From Candidatus Ruminococcus intestinipullorum (GTDB taxonomy: Bacteria; Bacillota; Clostridia; Lachnospirales; Lachnospiraceae): DNA of 47,062 nt. Both the position numbers and the translations under genes were made by a program. Positions 1 to 8,108 of this stretch are shown piece by piece. Position 1 is the stretch's first letter. Each line of letters opens with the position of its first letter. Under the pieces are notes generated by a model. That model was not told where the DNA came from. It did no database searches and saw only the letters and a program-made list of their open reading frames with translations. Location of the stretch: positions 1 through 47,062 of the forward strand of contig JAHLFA010000048.1 in the NCBI GenBank assembly GCA_018883985.1, given 5' to 3'.

Positions 1-11
1 AATATAAAATA

Positions 12-31
12 TTAATTAGCTATCTAATTAA
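12..31. promoter_or_regulatory. Candidate MarR operator (perfect 8-bp inverted repeat)
   Basis: TTAATTAG (12-19) and CTAATTAA (24-31) form a perfect inverted repeat around a 4-nt spacer, ending 21 nt before the marR start. Size, A+T content and position fit an autoregulatory operator for the MarR protein next door. This is inferred from symmetry and position only. Confidence 0.55.
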
Positions 32-52
32 AAATAGAAGGGAAGTGAGTGT

Positions 53-514
53 ATGAAATGTATGAATGAGAAAATTCCTAGCATTGCTTTAATAGGGATG
101 TTAATGCATTTGAATGAGCAAAGAATCCAGCAGTTGTTTGGAAAATATGATTTAAACAAAAGTCAGGCTGGTATTTTATTGATTCTTCATCATGGAGAAG
201 CTCTTTCTCAAAAGGAGATGGCGAAGAGATTAAATGTAACGCCACCATCCATTACTTCAGCGATTCAAAAAATGGAAAAGTCAGGATACATTACACGACG
301 ATTGGACGAGAAAGATCAACGAGTCATGAGGTTGCATTTAACAGACAAAGGGGAGGAGTGCATCCAAGGGTTACAGGAAGTAACAAAGAAGATGGATCAA
401 ATTTTATTTAGGGGAATGAATATGGAAGAAAAGTTATTATTGAGAAGGTTAATGATGCAAATGATAGAAAATCTTCAAAACGAAGATGGATATTTTCCAG
501 GTGAGGATTTTTGA
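53..514 (+). CDS. MarR family winged-helix transcriptional regulator
   Basis: The 153-aa product has the length and layout of MarR repressors. An N-terminal dimerisation helix precedes a winged HTH at about residues 50-98 (recognition helix near NVTPPSITSAIQKME), and the wing carries the family pattern D-E-K-D-Q-R followed by LHLT (residues 85-97). Such proteins usually repress an adjacent efflux system and are released by small-molecule ligands. Here a two-gene ABC exporter starts 41 bp downstream on the same strand, and a perfect palindrome lies just upstream, so an autoregulated repressor of that exporter is likely. The start at 53 follows a GGGAAGTGAG ribosome-binding site; a second ATG at 62 is an alternative. 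Confidence 0.88.
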   Translation: MKCMNEKIPSIALIGMLMHLNEQRIQQLFGKYDLNKSQAGILLILHHGEALSQKEMAKRLNVTPPSITSAIQKMEKSGYITRRLDEKDQRVMRLHLTDKGEECIQGLQEVTKKMDQILFRGMNMEEKLLLRRLMMQMIENLQNEDGYFPGEDF

Positions 515-555
515 CGTGCGAAGTGTGAGCAATAAATATAGAAGGGAAGGAAGCT

Positions 556-2796
556 ATGAAAAATTTATTTAAGCATATGGGGGAGCATTGGAAGGCTGTC
601 TTGTTGATTATCGTGATTTTATTTATACAAGCATATTGTGACTTATCACTTCCAGGATATACTTCCAATATCGTAAATGTTGGGATTCAGCAAGGTGGAA
701 TTGAAGATACAATTCCAAATGTAATTGAGATTGATGAGTTAGAAAATGTACTTCTGTTTGTAAATGAAAAAGAAGCACAGCAAGTAAGGGATTCTTATCA
801 GATAGATGAAAATACGTATGAAAAAAAAGCATATGTTTTAAAGGAATCAATAGAAGATGATGATGAAAAGATACAGGAATTATCCGATATATTATCCGTG
901 CCAATGATGTTAACATCTGGTTTGACAGCAGATTCTGACAAAGCAGAAGAAATGAAGAATCAGCTTATCATGGGCATGCCACAGGGAATGGTACCAGAAG
1001 ATGCAGATATTTTTGACATACTAGCTATGATGCCAGAAGAGCAGAGAGCGAATATAGCATCACAGATGGAAGAGCAGATAGGACAGCTGCCAGAGATGAT
1101 TCAAGAGCAGGCAGGAATTGCATTTGTAAAGAGTGCATATGAGAATTTAGGAATCGATAGTGAATCATTACAAATGAACTATTTAATGAGTACAGGTGCA
1201 AAAATGCTTGGCTTAGCACTGCTTGGTATGATGGCAAGCGTGATGGTTGGATTTATTGCATCTCGTCTTGGAGCAACAATTGGACGTGATTTAAGAGGAA
1301 ATGTTTTTAGAAAAGTAGTGGGATTCTCTAATAACGAATTTGACCATTTTTCTACGGCATCTTTAATTACAAGAAGTACCAATGATATTCAACAAGTGCA
1401 GCTGATTATTGTAATGCTTCTTAGAGTTGTATTGTATGCACCAATATTGGCAATTGGTGGAATTTACAATGTATTTCAGACAAATGTTTCCATGTCATGG
1501 ATTATTGCTTTAGCAGTAGGTTTAATCGCAATGGTTGTATTGACCTTATTCGTTGTAGCAATGCCAAAATTCAAAATATTGCAAACATTGGTAGATAAAT
1601 TAAATCTTGTTACAAGAGAAATTTTAACAGGGCTATCTGTTATTCGAGCATTCAGTACAGAAAAGCATGAAGAAGTACGTTTTGATGAGGCAAACAAAAC
1701 GTTGACAAGAACAAATCTTTTCGTTAATAGAGCGATGACATTTATGATGCCTGTCATGATGCTTATTATGAATGGAATTTCTGTTTTAATTATTTGGACT
1801 GGAGCCCATGGAATCAATGATGGTCAAATGCAAGTTGGAGATATGATGGCATTTATTCAGTACACAATGCAGATTATCATGGGATTCTTAATGTTATGTA
1901 TGCTTTCAGTTATGCTTCCAAGAGCAGCTGTTGCAGCAGATCGTGTAGAGGAAGTATTAAAAAGCGAAACAAAGATTCACGACCCAGAAAATCCAAAAGA
2001 GTGGACAGGAAAAGAAAAAGGGGTTTTACAGTTTTCCAATGTTTCTTTCCACTATCCAGGTGCGAAGGAAGACGTATTAAAGAATATTAGTTTTACTGCA
2101 AAACCAGGAGAAACAACGGCCATCATTGGAAGTACAGGAAGTGGAAAATCTACATTGGTAAACTTGATTCCAAGGTTCTATGATGTAACAGAGGGTACGA
2201 TTACATTAGATGGGATAGACATTAGAGAAGTGGCACAACATGAACTTCGGGAACGCTTGGGATTTGTTCCACAAAAAGGAGTTCTTTTCTCAGGGAACAT
2301 TGCATCAAATATTTTGTATGGAAATGCAGAAGGAACAAAGGAAGAGATGATTGAGGCAGCAGAAATTGCACAGGCTGCAGAATTTATTAATGCAAAAACT
2401 GAGAAATATGAAAGTCATATTGCACAGGGTGGCTCCAATGTATCTGGTGGACAAAAGCAGAGATTGTCTATCGCTAGAGCAATAGCAAAACATCCAGATT
2501 TATTTATATTTGATGATAGCTTTTCTGCACTTGATTACAAGACAGATGTGGCATTACGAAAAGCATTGAAAGAAAAAACATCGAATAGTACAGTTCTGAT
2601 TGTGGCACAGCGAATCAGTACGATTCTTCATGCACAGCAAATTATCGTGTTGGATGAGGGAAGAATTGTAGGAATAGGGACACATCAAGAGTTATTAAAT
2701 ACTTGCGAAGTATATCAGCAAATAGCTGCATCACAGTTATCAGAAGCTGAATTAAAAGCAGATACAAAGGGAAAGGAGGAAAACAGTCATGAGTGA
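556..2796 (+). CDS. ABC exporter half-transporter, degenerate-site subunit
   Basis: The 746-aa protein fuses an exporter-type transmembrane domain to an ATPase. TM1 (about residues 13-31) is followed by a long acidic, Met-rich segment (about 42-212) before TM2, which makes the protein some 150 residues longer than usual half-transporters. The nucleotide-binding domain has Walker A GSTGSGKS (525-532) and signature VSGGQ (629-633). Asp654 replaces the catalytic Glu after Walker B, and Gln685 replaces the switch His. These changes mark the degenerate ATP site of heterodimeric exporters of the BmrCD and TM287/288 kind. The partner gene overlaps its stop by 8 bp. The substrate is unknown; drugs or peptides are typical for MarR-linked pairs. 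Confidence 0.9.
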   Translation: MKNLFKHMGEHWKAVLLIIVILFIQAYCDLSLPGYTSNIVNVGIQQGGIEDTIPNVIEIDELENVLLFVNEKEAQQVRDSYQIDENTYEKKAYVLKESIEDDDEKIQELSDILSVPMMLTSGLTADSDKAEEMKNQLIMGMPQGMVPEDADIFDILAMMPEEQRANIASQMEEQIGQLPEMIQEQAGIAFVKSAYENLGIDSESLQMNYLMSTGAKMLGLALLGMMASVMVGFIASRLGATIGRDLRGNVFRKVVGFSNNEFDHFSTASLITRSTNDIQQVQLIIVMLLRVVLYAPILAIGGIYNVFQTNVSMSWIIALAVGLIAMVVLTLFVVAMPKFKILQTLVDKLNLVTREILTGLSVIRAFSTEKHEEVRFDEANKTLTRTNLFVNRAMTFMMPVMMLIMNGISVLIIWTGAHGINDGQMQVGDMMAFIQYTMQIIMGFLMLCMLSVMLPRAAVAADRVEEVLKSETKIHDPENPKEWTGKEKGVLQFSNVSFHYPGAKEDVLKNISFTAKPGETTAIIGSTGSGKSTLVNLIPRFYDVTEGTITLDGIDIREVAQHELRERLGFVPQKGVLFSGNIASNILYGNAEGTKEEMIEAAEIAQAAEFINAKTEKYESHIAQGGSNVSGGQKQRLSIARAIAKHPDLFIFDDSFSALDYKTDVALRKALKEKTSNSTVLIVAQRISTILHAQQIIVLDEGRIVGIGTHQELLNTCEVYQQIAASQLSEAELKADTKGKEENSHE

Positions 2797-4603
2797 GAAG
2801 AGAGGGCATATGAAACCACCAATGGCAGGGGAAAAGGCGAAAGATTTTAAAGGAACTCTGAAAAAATTGATTCGCTATATGAGTGTATTTAAAATACAGA
2901 TGTTGTTGGTCTTTGTATTTGCAGTTGGAGGCACCATTTTCAATATTGTAGGACCTAAAATTTTAGGAAAAGCCACAACGGAAATCTTCAATGGACTCAT
3001 AAGTCAAGTGTCAGGTGGAGATGGAATTAACTTCGAGAAACTAGGACATATTTTACTTCTAACACTTTGTTTGTATGTAGTAAGTGCATTGTTTTCCTTT
3101 ATTCAAGGATATATTATGACTGGAATTTCCCAGAAGACAACATATCGTCTTAGAAAAGAGATTTCCCAAAAGATTCATAAAATGCCTATGAACTATTTCG
3201 ATACAAAGCCAGTAGGAGAAGTTCTATCACGTGTAACAAATGACGTAGATACATTAGGACAAAGTTTAAACCAAAGTGCTACACAATTGATTACTTCCGT
3301 TACTACAATTATTGGAGTATTAATCATGATGTTATCCATTAGTCCAATAATGACGCTGGTAGCACTTCTATTACTACCTATTTCAGGAATCTTTTTGGCA
3401 TTTGTTATGAAGCATTCACAAAAATATTTTAAGAGCCAACAGGAATATTTAGGAAATGTGAATGGACAGGTAGAAGAAATTTATAGTGGACATAATATTG
3501 TGAAGGTATTTAATAAAGAGAACGATGTCATTCACGAATTCGATGCTATGAATGGAAAGCTATATGATTCTGCATGGAAATCACAGTTTTTCTCAGGAAT
3601 GATGATGCCAATTATGCAGTTTATTGGAAATATAGGATATGTAGCTGTATCCATCTTGGGTGGATTTTTGGTTTTGAAAAATCGAATTGAAGTTGGAGAT
3701 ATCCAGTCATTTATTCAATACGTACGAAACTTTACACAGCCAATAACACAAATTGCCCAAGTCTCAAATATGTTACAAATGACAGCGGCTGCTAGTGAGA
3801 GAGTATTTGAATTTTTAGAGGAAGAAGAGGAAGACCAATTTGTGGAAAATGCAGTTTCCGTAGACAACTTAGAGGGAAATGTAGAATTTGAACACGTAAA
3901 TTTTGGATATCAAAAAGATAAAACAATTATTAACGATTTTTCTGTCAAAGTAAAAGAAGGGCAGAAAATTGCAATTGTTGGTCCAACTGGTGCAGGAAAA
4001 ACCACAATGATTAAATTATTGATGCGTTTTTATGATGTAAATAGTGGGGCGATAAAAATTGATGGACATGATGTAAGAAACTTCAATCGAAGCGAACTAA
4101 GAAAAATGTTTGGAATGGTTCTTCAAGATACATGGCTTTTCCATGGAAGCATTAAAGAAAACATTCGATATGGTAATTTAGAGGCAACGGATGAAGACGT
4201 AGTTAAAGCGGCAAAAGCAGCACATGTGCATCATTTTGTGCAGACACTTCCAGGTGGATACGATATGGAGCTAAATGAAGAAGCAAGCAACGTATCACAA
4301 GGACAGAAACAGCTGTTAACAATAGCAAGAGCAATATTAGCAGATCCAAAGATTCTGATTTTAGATGAGGCAACAAGTTCGGTAGACACAAGAACTGAAG
4401 TGTTGATTCAGAAAGCAATGGATAATTTGATGAGAGGACGTACAAGTTTCATAATTGCCCATCGCTTATCTACAATTCGTGATGCAGATATGATCCTAGT
4501 CATGAAAGATGGCGATATCGTAGAGCAAGGAAAACATGAAGAATTGTTGAAACAAGGCGGATTTTACGCAGAACTTTACAATTCGCAGTTTGAACAAGGA
4601 TAA
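2789..4603 (+). CDS. ABC exporter half-transporter, catalytic-site subunit
   Basis: The 604-aa protein has a six-helix exporter domain (about residues 30-325) and a C-terminal ATPase. It has Walker A GPTGAGKT (398-405), Walker B with an intact catalytic Glu527 (LDEATSSVD) and switch His558. Its signature is VSQGQ (502-506) instead of SGGQ. That substitution pairs with the altered Asp and Gln of the upstream subunit, so one composite ATP site is degenerate and the other canonical. Translation is coupled: the ATG lies inside the last codons of the upstream gene, preceded by AAAGGAGG. The two genes almost certainly form one heterodimeric exporter in the cytoplasmic membrane under the MarR protein. 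Confidence 0.92.
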   Translation: MSEKRGHMKPPMAGEKAKDFKGTLKKLIRYMSVFKIQMLLVFVFAVGGTIFNIVGPKILGKATTEIFNGLISQVSGGDGINFEKLGHILLLTLCLYVVSALFSFIQGYIMTGISQKTTYRLRKEISQKIHKMPMNYFDTKPVGEVLSRVTNDVDTLGQSLNQSATQLITSVTTIIGVLIMMLSISPIMTLVALLLLPISGIFLAFVMKHSQKYFKSQQEYLGNVNGQVEEIYSGHNIVKVFNKENDVIHEFDAMNGKLYDSAWKSQFFSGMMMPIMQFIGNIGYVAVSILGGFLVLKNRIEVGDIQSFIQYVRNFTQPITQIAQVSNMLQMTAAASERVFEFLEEEEEDQFVENAVSVDNLEGNVEFEHVNFGYQKDKTIINDFSVKVKEGQKIAIVGPTGAGKTTMIKLLMRFYDVNSGAIKIDGHDVRNFNRSELRKMFGMVLQDTWLFHGSIKENIRYGNLEATDEDVVKAAKAAHVHHFVQTLPGGYDMELNEEASNVSQGQKQLLTIARAILADPKILILDEATSSVDTRTEVLIQKAMDNLMRGRTSFIIAHRLSTIRDADMILVMKDGDIVEQGKHEELLKQGGFYAELYNSQFEQG

Positions 4604-4673
4604 TGAATTGGGGACGTAGTAAAATTCAATTTTACTACGTCCCCAATTCAACTTCACTACGTCCCCAATTCAT
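4603..4673. repeat. REP-like palindromic element (GGGGACGTAGT core, three arms)
   Basis: Arm A (4605-4626) and arm B (4628-4649) are perfect 22-bp inverted copies separated by one base. A third arm C (4656-4673) repeats arm B over 18 bp, so arm A (from 4603) can pair with either B or C. The core is GGGGACGTAGT. There is no U-tract after either arm, so this is not a classical terminator, although it sits just after the ABC operon stop. It resembles REP/REPIN elements mobilised by RAYT transposases; no transposase lies in this window. Confidence 0.7.
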
Positions 4674-4675
4674 AT

Positions 4676-4705
4676 TTTACAATAAGTATATTTCTATGCT
4701 ATACT
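4676..4705 (+). promoter_or_regulatory. Sigma-A promoter of the moa operon
   Basis: TTTACA (4676-4681), an 18-bp spacer and TATACT (4700-4705) lie about 32 bp before the moaC start. The predicted 5' leader is only about 25 nt, too short for a molybdenum-cofactor riboswitch. Confidence 0.6.
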
Positions 4706-4736
4706 GAAACATAACGCAAAAACAGGAGGTACTGTC

Positions 4737-5219
4737 ATGGAACTTACGCATTTTGATTCGGAAGGGAAGGCACGCATGGTGGATGTAACGGAGAAAGCTG
4801 ATTCGGTTCGTGAGGCGACTGCTACAGGTAAAATCACGGTGAATCAGGCAGTTTATGATGCAATTGAGCAGGGAAACGTAGGAAAGGGAGATGTTTTGTC
4901 TGTTGCTACTACAGCTGGTATTATGGGCGTAAAGCGAACCGCAGATTTGATACCGATGTGCCACGCTCTTCCAATAACAAACTGTAAGATTCATTTTGAA
5001 AAAAATGCACAAAAACGGGAGATTCAATGTTTTTGCACTGTAAAGGTCACAGGAAAGACTGGTGTGGAGATGGAAGCACTAACGGGAGTGAGTGTAGCAC
5101 TTTTAACAATTTATGATATGTGTAAGGCGTTGGATAAATTTATGGAAATAGGAGAAATTTATCTTTGCAAAAAAACAGGAGGAAAAAGTGGAGATATTGT
5201 AAATCCAAAGAGCATATAG
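4737..5219 (+). CDS. moaC: Cyclic pyranopterin monophosphate synthase MoaC
   Basis: The 160-aa protein matches MoaC throughout. It converts the 3',8-cyclo-GTP product of MoaA to cyclic pyranopterin monophosphate, the first intermediate of molybdenum-cofactor synthesis. Family signatures are visible: VTEKADSVREATATGKI near the N-terminus, LIPMCHALPI (usually CHPL) around residue 80, and MEALTGVSVALLTIYDMCKALDK near residue 115, which carries the active-site Lys. The ATG follows AGGAGG with ideal spacing. It is the first gene of a four-gene operon; moaB follows within 11 bp. Confidence 0.95.
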   Translation: MELTHFDSEGKARMVDVTEKADSVREATATGKITVNQAVYDAIEQGNVGKGDVLSVATTAGIMGVKRTADLIPMCHALPITNCKIHFEKNAQKREIQCFCTVKVTGKTGVEMEALTGVSVALLTIYDMCKALDKFMEIGEIYLCKKTGGKSGDIVNPKSI

Positions 5220-5230
5220 GAGTGTCAAAA

Positions 5231-5737
5231 ATGAAGTGGAAAGCAGCAGTCATCACATTAAGTGATAAAGGGGCGAAAGGTCAGCGAGTTGACGAAAGTG
5301 GCATGTTAATAAAAAGAATGCTAGAGGAAGCTGGATATGAGATTGCAGGATACAGTTTACTTCCAGACGAACAACAACTGATAGAGAAAGAACTCATTCG
5401 ATTTAGTGATGAAGAAAAGGTAGATTTAATTTTAACCACTGGAGGAACGGGATTTTCTCCTAGGGATTGCACCCCAGAGGCAACATTAAATGTAGCAACA
5501 AAGAATGTACCAGGTATTGCTGAAGCTATGCGATATGCTTCCTTGCAAATTACACCACGTGCAATGTTAAGTAGAGCAGTATCTGTAATTAGAGGAGAAA
5601 CATTAATCATAAATCTTCCAGGCAGTCCCAAAGCAGTGAAAGAAAATTTAGAATATATTCTTCCATCACTATCACATGGATTAGGGATTTTAAAAGGAGT
5701 GTCAGGCGAATGCGGGACCAGTTTGGGCGAAAAATAG
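5231..5737 (+). CDS. moaB: MoaB/MogA-family molybdenum cofactor protein
   Basis: The product is a 168-aa MoCF-biosynthesis-domain protein. TTGGTGFSPRDCTPEAT is the MPT-binding loop of the family, and LPGSPKAVKENLEYILPSL is its C-terminal signature. Family members adenylylate molybdopterin before metal insertion; MoaB-type members may have another or redundant role, and the sequence does not decide between Mog and MoaB. I place the start at ATG 5231, after AGGAGT, because a longer frame opening at 5165 runs inside moaC and adds a basic non-homologous extension. The 3' end overlaps moaA by 28 bp, implying translational coupling. Confidence 0.88.
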   Translation: MKWKAAVITLSDKGAKGQRVDESGMLIKRMLEEAGYEIAGYSLLPDEQQLIEKELIRFSDEEKVDLILTTGGTGFSPRDCTPEATLNVATKNVPGIAEAMRYASLQITPRAMLSRAVSVIRGETLIINLPGSPKAVKENLEYILPSLSHGLGILKGVSGECGTSLGEK

Positions 5738-6693
5738 AATATATGAGAATCTCACTAACAGACCGATGTAATTTAAGGTGCATCTATTGTATGCCAGAGG
5801 AAGAAACAGAGCAAATAGATACAGAGAATGTACTTGAATACGACGAAATTATCAGAGTGTGTAAAATTGCAGCAAAACTTGGAATATCTAAGATAAAATT
5901 GACTGGTGGAGAGCCTCTTGTGAGAAAGGATATAGAAGTTTTAATAAAAAGGCTTAAAAATCTAGAGGGAATCAAACAAGTTACATTGACTACAAATGGA
6001 GTATTGCTAAAAGAAAAAATGCAACAATTATATGAATCAGGTTTAGATGCAGTAAATATTAGTTTAGATACTTTAGACCGAAAGCAGTATGCACAAATTA
6101 CAAAAAGAGATCAGCTATCCAAGGTACTAGAGGGGATAGAATGTGCAATGCAGTATACAGGACTAAAAGTAAAAATAAATTGTGTAGCACTAGCAGGCTG
6201 TAATGAAAAACAGTGGGTTCCCATAGCAGAATTTGCAAAAAATTATCCTATTGATGTAAGATTTATAGAACGAATGCCAATTGGAACAAAGGAGAGCTTC
6301 AATATTGCACTGCAAGAAGAAATTCAAAAGTGCTTGGATAGTGCCTTTGGTTGTTCCCATAAAGAAGAAAACATACAGAGAGGAAATGGTCCAGCAAAAT
6401 ATTGGTCCTATCCAAATTTTCAAGGTAAGATAGGATTTATAAGTGCAATTTCTCATAAATTTTGTGAAGATTGCAATCGAATTCGAATGACAAGTGAGGG
6501 GTATATAAAACCATGTCTGCAATTTTCTGAAGGAATCGATTTGAGAACATTGTTACGAGGTGATGTTGGAGATGATAAAATACAAGAGGCGTTAGAAAAA
6601 GTAATTTATCAAAAACCAAGATGTCACATATTTGAACAAGAGAAGAAAGAAGGGCATTTAGAGAAGCATCAGATGTCTTGGATTGGAGGATAG
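5710..6693 (+). CDS. moaA: GTP 3',8-cyclase MoaA (radical SAM)
   Basis: The 327-aa radical-SAM enzyme rearranges GTP to 3',8-cyclo-GTP, the substrate of MoaC. It has the N-terminal SAM-cluster motif C20-x3-C24-x2-C27, the GGEP motif at 66-69, and the second [4Fe-4S] site C252-x2-C255-x13-C269 that binds GTP. The protein ends in Gly-Gly (326-327), the tail needed for activity in characterised MoaA proteins. It starts inside the end of moaB and ends one base before the MOSC gene, so it is tightly embedded in the operon. Confidence 0.96.
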   Translation: MRDQFGRKIEYMRISLTDRCNLRCIYCMPEEETEQIDTENVLEYDEIIRVCKIAAKLGISKIKLTGGEPLVRKDIEVLIKRLKNLEGIKQVTLTTNGVLLKEKMQQLYESGLDAVNISLDTLDRKQYAQITKRDQLSKVLEGIECAMQYTGLKVKINCVALAGCNEKQWVPIAEFAKNYPIDVRFIERMPIGTKESFNIALQEEIQKCLDSAFGCSHKEENIQRGNGPAKYWSYPNFQGKIGFISAISHKFCEDCNRIRMTSEGYIKPCLQFSEGIDLRTLLRGDVGDDKIQEALEKVIYQKPRCHIFEQEKKEGHLEKHQMSWIGG

Positions 6694-6694
6694 C

Positions 6695-7126
6695 ATGGGA
6701 AAGGTAATTGCAGTTTGCATAAGTCCCGAAAAAGGGACACCAAAGAAAAATGTAGGAAGTGCATTGTTCCAAAAAGAATTTGGATTGGTAGGAGATGCAC
6801 ATGCAGGAAAATGGCATCGACAAGTAAGTTTACTTTCTTTTGATAAAATAGAAGAGTTTCGCAAAAAAGGTGCAGAAGTAGACGATGGAGCTTTTGGAGA
6901 AAATCTTGTTGTAGAAGGATTTGACTTTAAGCAGCTTCCAGTTGGTACAAAGCTTAAATGTAATGATGTCCTTTTAGAAATTACCCAGATTGGAAAAGAA
7001 TGCCATCATGGCTGCAATATTTTCCAAAAGATGGGAGATTGTATTATGCCAAGAGAAGGGGTCTTTGCAAGAGTTCTGCAAGGAGGAAGTATCTCTAGTG
7101 GAGATGAAATGAACATTGTTCAATAG
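6695..7126 (+). CDS. MOSC-domain protein
   Basis: The 143-aa protein is a stand-alone MOSC domain. It shows GLVGDAHAGKWHRQVSLLS, GAFGENLVVEGFD and the conserved-cysteine block GKECHHGC near residue 108. MOSC domains bind molybdenum cofactor or transfer sulfur to it, using the conserved Cys. Cotranscription with moaC-moaB-moaA supports a late cofactor step such as sulfuration, carrying or insertion. The start is ATG 6695, preceded by GGAGGA (6685-6690); an upstream TTG at 6683 lies inside that ribosome site and is unlikely. The moaA stop ends one base before this start. Confidence 0.88.
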   Translation: MGKVIAVCISPEKGTPKKNVGSALFQKEFGLVGDAHAGKWHRQVSLLSFDKIEEFRKKGAEVDDGAFGENLVVEGFDFKQLPVGTKLKCNDVLLEITQIGKECHHGCNIFQKMGDCIMPREGVFARVLQGGSISSGDEMNIVQ

Positions 7127-7144
7127 AAAGGGTGGAGATAAAGC

Positions 7145-8104
7145 ATGAAGTGGAATAAGTTTCGATTAAAAACAACAACACAAGCAGAAGACATTGTAAG
7201 TAGTATGCTGATGGATTTAGGAATTCAAGGGGTAGAAATAGAAGACAAGATTCCTTTAACGCAGGCTGATAAAGAGCAAATGTTTGTAGATATTTTACCA
7301 CAAATACAAGAAGATGATGGGACAGCTTATCTAAGCTTTTACTTAGAAGAAGAGGAAGATAAAGAGCAAATTCTCTCCAAAATTCAGGCAGAATTAGAGG
7401 AAATGAAGTCTTATGTAGAGGTTGGTGAATGCACCATTGAAGAATCCCAAACAGAGGATGTGGATTGGGTAAATAATTGGAAACAGTATTTTCATCAATT
7501 CTATATAGATGATATTTTAATTATTCCATCTTGGGAAGAGGTAAAACCACAGGATAAAGAAAAGTTAGTGATTCATATAGACCCAGGTACAGCCTTTGGA
7601 ACAGGAATGCATGAAACAACACAATTATGTATTCGTCAGATAAGAAAATATACAACCAATAATACAAAAATTTTAGATGTAGGGTGTGGAAGTGGTATTC
7701 TTGGAATGCTTGCACTAAAATTTGGGGCAAAATACTCTGTGGGTACAGATTTAGACCCTTGTGCAATCGAGGCTACGAACGAAAATATGGAAGTGAATGG
7801 CATCCAAAAAAATCAATATGAAGTGATGATTGGAAATATCATTGACGACAAGGAAATACAAGATAAAGTTGGATACGAAGCATACGATATTGTAGTGGCA
7901 AATATTTTAGCAGATGTTTTGGTAGAATTAACACCAGTGATTGTGAATCAGATGAAACCAGGTGGAATTTATATTACAAGTGGTATTATTGATGATAAAG
8001 AAGAAACTGTAGTAAAAGCAGTAGAGAAGGCTGGTTTAGAGGTATTAGAGGTTCATTATCAAGGTGAGTGGGTATCAGTGACAGCCAGAAAAGGAAGGAA
8101 ATAA
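7145..8104 (+). CDS. prmA: Ribosomal protein L11 methyltransferase PrmA
   Basis: The 319-aa SAM-dependent enzyme trimethylates ribosomal protein L11. An N-terminal substrate-recognition domain (about residues 1-65) precedes a class-I Rossmann methyltransferase. Visible motifs are DPGTAFGTGMHETTQLC, ILDVGCGSGILGMLALKFGA (SAM motif I) and VVANILADVL (motif IV, of the N-P/I-L type). Length is normal for Firmicute PrmA. The rsmE gene follows after 4 bp, and the prmA-rsmE pair is conserved in Firmicutes, usually near dnaK/dnaJ, which are not in this window. Confidence 0.95.
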   Translation: MKWNKFRLKTTTQAEDIVSSMLMDLGIQGVEIEDKIPLTQADKEQMFVDILPQIQEDDGTAYLSFYLEEEEDKEQILSKIQAELEEMKSYVEVGECTIEESQTEDVDWVNNWKQYFHQFYIDDILIIPSWEEVKPQDKEKLVIHIDPGTAFGTGMHETTQLCIRQIRKYTTNNTKILDVGCGSGILGMLALKFGAKYSVGTDLDPCAIEATNENMEVNGIQKNQYEVMIGNIIDDKEIQDKVGYEAYDIVVANILADVLVELTPVIVNQMKPGGIYITSGIIDDKEETVVKAVEKAGLEVLEVHYQGEWVSVTARKGRK

Positions 8105-8108
8105 ATAG

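Noticed and set aside
4706-4736. Molybdenum-cofactor riboswitch before moaC
   Set aside because: The predicted leader is about 25 nt, too short for the motif.
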